Shown here piece after piece: positions 7,109 through 15,800 of a stretch of 43,871 nt of DNA (position 1 is the first letter of the stretch; every line of letters starts with the position of its first letter). The notes beneath the pieces are model-generated. The model searched no databases. It saw only the letters and a list, made by a program, of their open reading frames with translations, and had not been told where the DNA came from. Source of the DNA: Rubripirellula sp. (lineage in GTDB: Bacteria > Planctomycetota > Planctomycetia > Pirellulales > Pirellulaceae). The stretch is from assembly GCA_029245125.1 (NCBI GenBank), contig JAQWPZ010000114.1, positions 1 to 43,871 of the forward strand, read 5' to 3'. Made by a program: the position numbers and the translations under genes.

Positions 7109-9123
7109 GTTTTTTGCAGCCGGCAATGCTGTTCGCCCTCCCGGCAATCGCGCTGCCCATCATCATCCACCTGATCAACCAACGCCGCTTCCAAACGGTC
7201 AATTGGGCGGCAATGCAATTTTTGCTGACCGCCACCAAGATGTCTCGTGGCTACGCAAGATTGCGTCAGTGGTTAATTCTTGCCGCTCGAACGCTCGCCG
7301 TGGCTGGCCTCTTATTCGCCGTCGCGCGGCCTCTCTCTAGCGGCCTGCTGGGAATCGCGGCGGGAGGCCAAGCCGATACGACCATCGTGTTACTCGACCG
7401 CTCTGCAAGCATGACGCAACGCGGACCAGAAGGTGAATCCAAACTGCAGTCAGGATTGAATCAATTAGTCGATTCGTTGACTCTTGTTCCCTCCGGTCGC
7501 TACGTGTTGATTGACAGTGCAATTGGCAAACCTCAAGAGTTTGAGAGCCCAGAAGATCTGCTCAAAGCTGCCGAATCCAAGCCGGTCAGTGCAACGGCCG
7601 ACTTGACCAAGATGTTGGAAACCACCGAGGAGTACCTGCGAGCCAATCGACCGAGCCGGTGCGAAATATGTATTTGCAGCGACGTGAGAAAAGCGGATTG
7701 GAAACCAGACAGTGGGCAATGGGAGACCGTGCGACGCTCGTTGCTGGAGCTTCCACAGATGATCCGCTTTCACCTGCTGGCATATCCCGAGTTGGACAAA
7801 ATGAATCGATCGTTGCGAATCACCTCGGTGCAACGAATCCAACGAGAAAGTGGGGCGGAACTATTGCTGTCACTGAGAATCGAACAGGGCACAGCCGAAA
7901 GCGAAATCACGCGAATTCCTATCCGACTCGAAATCGACGGTGCTCGTTCCGAATTTGAAATTGAAATGAGCGGTGGCCAATTCGACTTAGTCAATTACGC
8001 AATTCCAATCGATAGCAGCCAAACCCGCGGCTGGGGACGCGTATCCATTCCTAGCGATTCTCATCCGGCCGACAACGAATACTTTTTTGTTTACGACCAA
8101 AGCATTGAACGAAAAACATGGATCGTCGCGGAGGATCCGGAGACGGTCGTCCCACTGAAGCTGGTCGCCTCTGTCCCGCCCCAGCCGAATATCGTCTGCT
8201 CTGCCACAATCCTTACTCCCGAGCAAGTAATTGAGACAGCAGACGATCAGCCAGCGTTGGTTATCTGGCAGGCAGCGATTCCCGGACCAGACGATCCAAC
8301 CGCAAACTGGCTGAAGCAAGTCAAAGCACCCATTCTATTTTTCCCGCCCGAACGGATCGGGGGCGAATCCTACGCCGGTGTCCGTTGGACGGAATGGCGT
8401 GACGCAGCCAGCCAAGTCTCCACTTGGGTTGGTGACCAGGGATTACTCGCGTCCACCCAAAGTGGCGCAGCCTTGCCGCTCGGTGATTTGACGGTTCAGC
8501 GTGCCGTTGGGATTCGCGGCGACACGATTGCGTTGGCAACGCTCGACGGCGACGCCCCATTGCTGTCGCAGGCAATCACTGAGCAAGGCCAGATATATTT
8601 CATGGGAACCACTGTGGCTCCTATGAACTCCTCCTTGGCAACCGATGGCATCGTGATCTATGCAATGATTCAACGGGCAATCGCGATCGGCACTCAAACA
8701 CAGGGCAACACGCGGCAATTGATCGCTGGCTCAACCTCCGCTCAACGTGCTCAGGGTTGGCAGCAGATCGCAGGAGATTCCCAAGCTCTCTCCACCAACT
8801 ATCCACTCCACGCCGGTATCTATCGTGATGGGGAGCGACTGCTGGCAGTCAATCGTAGCGAGGCCGAGGATCAACCTTTTATTGTGCCACGTGATCAAGT
8901 TGCATCACTGTTTGGTGATCTCGATTTTGACCGCATCGATGATCGTGCCGGTAATTCATCCTCGCTGATTCGAGAGATTTGGCGTCTATTTCTAATCGGC
9001 ATGCTGGTCGCGTTAATCGCCGAAGCGGTTCTCTGCTTGCCTAAGCGGGTCGCGCAGAAAGCAGTTTCAAATGCTGACCGAACAGGAAGTGATCGCCCAC
9101 TGGGACGAGGATCAGCGACTTGA
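7105..9123 (+). CDS. BatA-type membrane protein with VWA domain (PF07584-like N-terminus)
   Basis: This 672-residue protein opens with the aerotolerance/BatA N-terminal signature. It has a first helix (MLFALPAIALPIIIHLINQR), a W-x-A-M-Q-F-L segment, and a second helix around LILAARTLAVAGLLFAVARP. A VWA-like domain follows, with VLLDRSASMT supplying a MIDAS-like D-x-S-x-S. The middle is a long beta-rich periplasmic portion. A final helix near the C-terminus (LFLIGMLVALIAEAVLCL) is followed by a basic cytoplasmic tail. The ATG overlaps the DUF58 stop and the end overlaps the next gene, so the three proteins are likely made together. In family context it would be an envelope-embedded partner of DUF58. 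The biochemical activity is not known. Confidence 0.9.
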   Translation: MSFLQPAMLFALPAIALPIIIHLINQRRFQTVNWAAMQFLLTATKMSRGYARLRQWLILAARTLAVAGLLFAVARPLSSGLLGIAAGGQADTTIVLLDRSASMTQRGPEGESKLQSGLNQLVDSLTLVPSGRYVLIDSAIGKPQEFESPEDLLKAAESKPVSATADLTKMLETTEEYLRANRPSRCEICICSDVRKADWKPDSGQWETVRRSLLELPQMIRFHLLAYPELDKMNRSLRITSVQRIQRESGAELLLSLRIEQGTAESEITRIPIRLEIDGARSEFEIEMSGGQFDLVNYAIPIDSSQTRGWGRVSIPSDSHPADNEYFFVYDQSIERKTWIVAEDPETVVPLKLVASVPPQPNIVCSATILTPEQVIETADDQPALVIWQAAIPGPDDPTANWLKQVKAPILFFPPERIGGESYAGVRWTEWRDAASQVSTWVGDQGLLASTQSGAALPLGDLTVQRAVGIRGDTIALATLDGDAPLLSQAITEQGQIYFMGTTVAPMNSSLATDGIVIYAMIQRAIAIGTQTQGNTRQLIAGSTSAQRAQGWQQIAGDSQALSTNYPLHAGIYRDGERLLAVNRSEAEDQPFIVPRDQVASLFGDLDFDRIDDRAGNSSSLIREIWRLFLIGMLVALIAEAVLCLPKRVAQKAVSNADRTGSDRPLGRGSAT

Positions 9124-11318
9124 TCACGACGCAACAATTAACCTTCCTTGGCTCGCCCGTCTCCGTCGCCCTGTCGATCATCGCAGTGTTGGTAACCGCG
9201 TGGCTCGGCCAACATGCTTGGCGTCGAAGCGGATACTCGAAGTCTCAAGCAGGCCTCGAACTTCTTCGACTAACGATTGTGGTGTTGGTTGCGATCCTCC
9301 TGAATCAACCTGAGTGGATCCAAGAGTATCGACCTGATGCAAAACCAACGGTCGCCGTGCTCTGGGACGATTCCAAAAGCATGACAACACGTGATGCGAT
9401 CTCATCGTCCGACCAAAAACGGATTACACGAACTCAGGCGATCGCACCGCTACTTGAGCCCGCTGCCTGGGAGTCTCTCCGCGAACAACTAAACATCGTC
9501 ATCCAACCGATCAGTGGCACAGCAGATCAATCAATCCCTTCGGGGACCGATCTACACCAACCGTTACTGGAAGCCGCACGCCGTGAACAACTCGCGGGTG
9601 TTGTCTTGATTTCCGATGGTGACTGGAATGATGGGCGTGCTCCCGTCGAAGCTGCATCAAGATTACGAATCAAAGATGCACCGATCATCGCCGTTGCCAC
9701 TGGCAGCCCCAAACGGCTGCCAGACATTGCACTATCCGATGTTCAAGTCCCTTCATTTGGGGCAGCGGGCAAAACGGTTCGCATCCCCTTCTCCATTGAA
9801 AGCAGCTTGCCACGCCCCTACCTCACAACCGTGACGCTGACGACTTCCGCGGGGGACAGCCAAACCAAAGAAATGCAAATCGCGCCAATGGGCCGGACAG
9901 ACGATGCGTTCATTTGGAAAATGGACAAAACGGGCGACTACACCGTCACGGTCAACGTCCCGTTGCATAGTGATGAAACGATCCTCGACAACAATGAACA
10001 GACTGCACCGATTGCGATTCGCCAAGAACAATTGAAGGTACTTGTCGTTGAATCTTCGCCTCGCTGGGAATACCGCTATCTCCGCAATGCCTTGTCTCGC
10101 GATCCTGGTGTCGAAGTTTCCTGCTTGCTGTTCCACCCAGGTCTCGAAAAAGTGGGCGGAGGCTCAGAAGACTACATCAAAGTCTTCCCGGAAGAACTTG
10201 ATCAGTTGGTCAGTTATGACGTCATCTTTTTGGGTGACGTCGGCTTGAATGACAATCAACTGACCACCGAGCAATGCGATCTTCTGAAAGGCCTGATTGA
10301 GGTTCAAGCGAGCGGATTGGTGCTGATCCCGGGATGGCAGGGTCGGCAATTCAGCCTGCTAGAAACTTCCCTCAAAGAGCTCTATCCAGTCACGTTGGAC
10401 GCGGCGAATCAACGCGGTTGGGGCTCACGTAAGGCGGCCCAATTTGAACTCACCCGACGCGGCCGGGATTCACTCCTCACAAAACTCGCTGATACCGCCT
10501 CGGCGAATGCCCAAGTCTGGGAGGACTTACCAGGCTTTCAGTGGTACGCCCCCGTTGTCCGTGCAAAACCTGGTACCGAAATCCTTGCCGTTCACCAGGA
10601 CATGTCCAATCAATATGGCCGGATCCCGCTACTGGTGACCCGCACTTTCGGTGCAGGCAAGGTTCTATTCATGGGCACTGACGGTGCATGGCGTTGGCGG
10701 AAAGGTGTAGAAGACAAATACCATTACCGTTTCTGGGGACAAGTGGTGCGTTGGATGGCCTACCAACGAAACATGGCCAAGGGAGAAACAATGCGGCTGT
10801 ACCACACTCCCGATCAACCACAGATCCGCCAAACGATGACGCTCAGCGCCCACGTGATGGACACCAGCGGTGAACCGGTTCAAGGTGGTGAAGTGGTTGC
10901 TCGAATTGTCGCGCCGTCAGGCGAGACAGATACCATCCGTTTGGTAGCAGAGGGTGAGCAATGGGGAGTATTCCAAGGTCGCTTTACACCCTCCGAACCG
11001 GGCAACCATGATGTTACTGTTTCTTGCAAAGAGACGGCAAAATCAATCCAAACCAATATCTATGTCCAAGGCCAGGACCTCGAACAGGTCGGTACCCCCG
11101 CGCGGCCACAGGTTCTTCAAGAGTTAGCGATGGTGTCAGGAGGTGAATTGGTTCGAGCTGACGAGGTTGAGCGTGTCGTCAAACTTCTTACTGAACTCCC
11201 CAAACCTCCGCCTGCGATTCGCCGCCTGCAGCTTTGGAGTCATCCTTTGACTGCACTAGTGCTTGTCGCCCTACTAGCGTTTTTCTGGGTTTGGCGAAAA
11301 GCTGCGGGGCTGATTTAG
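9120..11318 (+). CDS. Membrane VWA-like protein with glutamine-amidotransferase-like domain
   Basis: This 732-residue protein starts at a TTG that overlaps the previous stop by four bases. Two N-terminal helices (around VALSIIAVLVTAWLG and LELLRLTIVVLVAILL) precede a VWA-like domain with D-D-S-K-S in VAVLWDDSKSMT. Then come Ig-like strands and a class-I GATase-like fold beginning LKVLVVESSPRWEYRYLRN and continuing VIFLGDVGLND and GLVLIPGWQG. No GATase Cys nucleophile is apparent, so this domain is probably structural or binding. A C-terminal helix (LTALVLVALLAFFWVW) anchors the end. This is the usual third member of planctomycete DUF58/BatA clusters. Confidence 0.88.
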   Translation: MITTQQLTFLGSPVSVALSIIAVLVTAWLGQHAWRRSGYSKSQAGLELLRLTIVVLVAILLNQPEWIQEYRPDAKPTVAVLWDDSKSMTTRDAISSSDQKRITRTQAIAPLLEPAAWESLREQLNIVIQPISGTADQSIPSGTDLHQPLLEAARREQLAGVVLISDGDWNDGRAPVEAASRLRIKDAPIIAVATGSPKRLPDIALSDVQVPSFGAAGKTVRIPFSIESSLPRPYLTTVTLTTSAGDSQTKEMQIAPMGRTDDAFIWKMDKTGDYTVTVNVPLHSDETILDNNEQTAPIAIRQEQLKVLVVESSPRWEYRYLRNALSRDPGVEVSCLLFHPGLEKVGGGSEDYIKVFPEELDQLVSYDVIFLGDVGLNDNQLTTEQCDLLKGLIEVQASGLVLIPGWQGRQFSLLETSLKELYPVTLDAANQRGWGSRKAAQFELTRRGRDSLLTKLADTASANAQVWEDLPGFQWYAPVVRAKPGTEILAVHQDMSNQYGRIPLLVTRTFGAGKVLFMGTDGAWRWRKGVEDKYHYRFWGQVVRWMAYQRNMAKGETMRLYHTPDQPQIRQTMTLSAHVMDTSGEPVQGGEVVARIVAPSGETDTIRLVAEGEQWGVFQGRFTPSEPGNHDVTVSCKETAKSIQTNIYVQGQDLEQVGTPARPQVLQELAMVSGGELVRADEVERVVKLLTELPKPPPAIRRLQLWSHPLTALVLVALLAFFWVWRKAAGLI

Positions 11319-11404
11319 GCCCGTTCATTCAGCACAGATCAGCGTCAGCCAGATCGGCACCGAACGTCATCCTCCTTGTGAGCGAAAACAAAGTTGGCCT
11401 TCGA

Positions 11405-12517
11405 TCAACAGGAACCGACCACTTCTGAACGGTTTCCTACAGCTTTCTTCAATTGCTGAGCACAACGCTGCACCACCTTCATCTGATCTGCCAAAACCTT
11501 GCGCCGCCACTTTGGACTGGTCGGACAAAAACACTCTCTCAACTCCTGACGGGCCCATTCGATGTCCGAGCTCGACGAGGCGTAATGATGAGCCCGATTC
11601 TCAGCGCGTAACGCAGCCAAAACGCGCACGATCGGGTGGGTCCCCACTTCGACAGTCGCAAACCGGTAATCAAGCGAAGCTTGATCAGCCATGGCCCACA
11701 AACCGAAGGTCCCGCGGGCATCATAGGAAGTTGGGTGGGAACCGCCATCTTCCACGATCGGCCGCCCAAACAATTCACGAAACCATGCTACTGCCGGCGC
11801 TCCGGGAGGATACTCAAGCAGAAGTCGATAATCGGCGAATCGACCTAGACCAGTGTGCACATCAAGATGCACGATCTCATCAGATTCACCCATCCAAGTG
11901 TGAAAATTCTCACGCACAATTCGTGACGAAAAACATTCCGCTCGTCCCCCGTAAAACAAACCCTGCGGGTATTCATACTGCCCCGTCGCGACCGCTTCCT
12001 TGATCGCTTGGACACCATGCAGAGCGATATTCCAAAACGCTTTCACCCGAAAAGGTTCCAATCGTGATGGAGCGGTCTTGGGATTCAGTACCGATTCAAA
12101 ATTCTTGTACCCTGCGGGACACCCACTGTAGGTGTTTGAACTGCACTTGAAGTTACGATTCAAGTCGACGTTCTCTTCATTCCATCGGCGGTGATGAGCG
12201 TAGCCGAACGGATTGATTGAATGAATCAGGGTATAGCCCAGATCATCTGGCAACTCGCTTTGATGCAGCATTCGCAGCATCGACAACTGTATCGCCGAAC
12301 CGAGTGGGCCTTCAACGCCGTGGACCCCAGATGAAACAACAAGCCTTTGGCGAGATGCTCTTGCATTGACGATCGCGACATCGATCGATAAAGATTGATC
12401 GACTGTAATTGGGTAACGGACCAACTCTGCACCAACTGCGTTCGCCGATTCGCAAAATCGTTCACGGGCTTCAAAATAGTCGGCCGAGAAGTCTCTCAAA
12501 AGTTCAATTGAATCCAA
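11405..12517 (-). CDS. DUF2817 / M14-like zinc carboxypeptidase
   Basis: A protein of 370 residues with the DUF2817 metallopeptidase pattern. It has H66-x-x-E69 in SGVHGVEGP, the NPFGY segment, N-x-D-L-N-R-N-F (118-123) for substrate carboxylate and Arg contacts, the third zinc ligand H221 in HLDVHTGLG, and the general-base Glu E290 in ATVEVGTH. It should hydrolyse a C-terminal amide or peptide bond, though the substrate is unknown. The start is TTG with GGGGGAG about 8 bases upstream. No signal peptide is present, so it is probably cytoplasmic. It lies downstream of the giant kinase on the same strand after 344 bases, so a separate promoter is likely. Confidence 0.88.
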   Translation of the reverse strand: MDSIELLRDFSADYFEARERFCESANAVGAELVRYPITVDQSLSIDVAIVNARASRQRLVVSSGVHGVEGPLGSAIQLSMLRMLHQSELPDDLGYTLIHSINPFGYAHHRRWNEENVDLNRNFKCSSNTYSGCPAGYKNFESVLNPKTAPSRLEPFRVKAFWNIALHGVQAIKEAVATGQYEYPQGLFYGGRAECFSSRIVRENFHTWMGESDEIVHLDVHTGLGRFADYRLLLEYPPGAPAVAWFRELFGRPIVEDGGSHPTSYDARGTFGLWAMADQASLDYRFATVEVGTHPIVRVLAALRAENRAHHYASSSSDIEWARQELRECFCPTSPKWRRKVLADQMKVVQRCAQQLKKAVGNRSEVVGSC

Positions 12518-12861
12518 TGCTGTTCTCCCCCACTAATCTCTTCATATTCCTGCACACAGCCACAATGTCTTTTCGAGCAGATGTGTCATCAAACTGAAGC
12601 ATTGTGCCGAGAGTGTTTTCAATCCGGTTTTTCATCAGCCTTGGTGTCAAACCAAGCACGCAATACAGCCGCTTCGATCCGAACGAAACCAGAATTTCTG
12701 TTTGCTACGCAAAAGCATGCGTTGGGAACCAAACACAACTAATCACCTGCCCACAAGATTTGCGGTAGTGGCCGCTCAAGCAAAGAAAGCTGGGCTTGCT
12801 CGATCAAGCGACCGGCAATTCCGGAAGGAGCACTTGAAGCTATGTCAAATCGCGGCTGATT
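12518..12861. other. Intergenic region with possible displaced kinase C-terminal codons
   Basis: No independent gene is supported here. On the minus strand, a frame different from that of the giant kinase stays open from 12944 to a TAG at 12840-12842. It reads protein-like sequence (LIVLQSLKRHVPPV and ALVVQAIREISRDLT). This raises the possibility that the kinase once ended at 12840 and is frameshifted near 12945. Confidence 0.4.
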
Positions 12862-15800
12862 TCACGAATTGCTTGTACCACCAAGGCTCGGTTTACCGGG
12901 GGAACATGCCGCTTCAGTGACTGCAGAACAATCAGCCCTCCATGTCATCGAGACCGCTTGGCCAGCAATCGACAGGTTATCGTAGGACGGGTCCGTTCCA
13001 ATCGGGTTACCCGTCAGAATCGGCTCCGCAAGCTGTTCCATCAAGCCTTCAAGGTCACCGAGAATCGTTCCGACTGCTTCCTCAGGCGTGGGCTGATTCT
13101 CCATCGCCATCAACTGGACAGTAATCATGTCCCAACAGAACGGTTCCTTGGCCGACTCAATTCGTTTTGGATGTAATAAGCGTCCGAGGAAACCATCAAA
13201 TTTTTTCCATTCGATGGGTTTTGAAAGAAACTCATCCATCCCGGCTTCAAGGCATCGTTCACGATCCCCTTGCATCGCTCCAGCTGTCACGGCGATGATC
13301 GGCGTTCTCTTACCATTCCCCTTTTCGATCGCTCGAATCCGTCGAGTGGCTTCCAATCCGTCCATTTCGGGCATCTGGACGTCCATCAAGATTAGATCGT
13401 AATGCTTCTGCTGAAACTGCCTCACCGCAATCGCACCGTTACTGGCGACGAACACGCGGTGCCCTCTCTTCTCGAGCAAACAAGTAGCCACTAATTGATT
13501 GGCGCGATTGTCCTCCGCAACCAAGACATCCAAGGTACGTTGTGGTTGCTGGACTTCGAGAAGGCGTTGCTGCTGAGACTCGCTCTGTTCTGTTTCCGGC
13601 AACACGAGAGAAAACGAGAACGTCGTCCCACGTCCAAGTTCACTCTCGACCGCTAAATCCCCTCCCATCAAATGCACCAGCCTAGAGGAGATCGAAAGCC
13701 CCAATCCTGTCCCCCCATATCGACGATTATCATCGAGCTCGATTTGCAAGAATGGATCGAAAATGATGCCAACTTTGTCCTTTGCGATTCCAATCCCAGT
13801 ATCTTGCAGCACAAATTTGAGGGTTGCAGATGAGTCTCGTCTCTTCACAAGCTGAACGGACAAACAGACACTCCCCTCGTTGGTAAATTTCAAAGCATTG
13901 CCAACCAGATTGAACAAAACTTGCCGCAGTCGCCCTGCATCCCCTTGAAAGTGCATCTTTAAACGAGGATCCAAATCACAAATCATTTTGATCTGTTTCG
14001 CTCGTGCATTGGGTGTTAGCAGCTGGACAACATCGTTGACGAGCTCATGCAAACTGAACGGTTTGTCCTCTAACTCGATTTTGCCCGCTTCAATCTTTGA
14101 GAAATCAAGAATGTCATTGATGATATCGAGCAGAGCGGCCGCCGATCGCTGCATCGTCATCAGATACATTTCCTGCTCGACATCTAAATCTGTCTTGAAT
14201 GCCAATTCACACGTCCCCATGATCCCATTCATGGGAGTGCGGATCTCATGACTCATATTCGCCAGGAATGCACTTTTCGCTCGATTTGCACTTTCCGCCT
14301 CTTCCTTGGCCGTCCGCATCGCAATCAGCGTTTCTCGCTGCACAGTCACATCAAGAATGGCACCCAACAGGAAAACGCCTTCCTCAGTCCTGACCTCGTT
14401 GAGTCCCAACTGAATTGGGAATTCAATTCCACTTTGCCGAACACAACGGGACTCGACTCCCTCACTCGCCATCAAGTTGTATAAACCGCGTCGAAGATCA
14501 CATCCCGATACCTGCAAACGCTCCTGAGTCTGTGTACAAAACAGAGAGAGAGCCGACCTGCCAACCAATTCCTTGCGGAGGTATCCAAACAACTCTTCCA
14601 TTGCCGAGTTTACAAGTTGTATCACACCATCCGAATCCACCATCACCATGGCGATCGGCGCAGACTCCAGCACATTTCGAAAACGGGATTCGGCTTTGGA
14701 GAGCTCGACTGTCCTTTCCTGGACCCGCCGCTCCAATTCCTCATTCAAGTCGCGTTCCGCATCCCACTTGCGTCGGAGTTCTTCCGAAGATCTACGACGC
14801 TTGGCAATGTCGCTTCTCAGCACATCTGCCACGTTCGCGAGTTCGTCGATTTGCGAGGCTTCGGCGACCTTTTCCCGCTGAGCCGACAAGTCGCATGATT
14901 GCTGTCGCAGCAGCTGCAGATGTTTACCAATCATCTGCTTTACGAGGCTTTCGTCAGGCATTGCTCCTGACGCTTCAGATCCGACACCAGTAATCACCGC
15001 AGCAAACCTTTGTCGCTCAGGCCCGGCAAATTCTGACGCCATGCTAGCGAGTTTTGCATTGGCACCCCAACGATCAAAGCAATAAAACGCTTGCTGCCAA
15101 TAAAGGTCTTCTAAACGGTGATTGCCAAGGCTCCGCCAGAGTGAGCTCGCCCGCTCGTTAGCAAGCCCCTCCCATTGAACAAACCCTTGATCGCGAGCAG
15201 ATTCAATTGCTGTTTGGTATCGCTCAGCCGCATCGGAATACCGCCCTTCTAGTCGAGCCGTTTCCGCCGTGGCGAGCAGATACTTGTGCTCGAAATTTTC
15301 AGAACAATGCTCGGCCCAAATGCCAATTTGCTCACGAAGTTCACTGAGCTCATTCGATCGTGCTATGGATGAGAGCGGTGCTTCATTTCCACAAGCCAGG
15401 GCCATGAAACGGGCGAAGACATGTTCAGCCCATGGCAACAACCCCTGAGTGCCAACCATGGGCACGAGTGGCACAGCCGAATCGGACAATTTGATTGCTG
15501 ATTCATAATCCCCCATGATCAAACAGAGATTTGCTTTCAGCACACAGTAGATACACTCCACCTGCTGATTGTGATGCTCACGAACCCGGTCCAAATAGGC
15601 GGTCTCCCAGGGACTCAAACCGGAATCAAAGCTCTCCGAACCACTCACCTGGCGAAACAAATGCAGCCCACCTTCGAGCAAATCAATTGCCCACTGGTTA
15701 TGCCGTGTCTTACTAAATTCCAACGAAGCCTGGGCCTCTGCAATCAGAATCGCTAATTCGGCGCCTTGAAAATAGCGACAATACATATTGTGACCAAATG

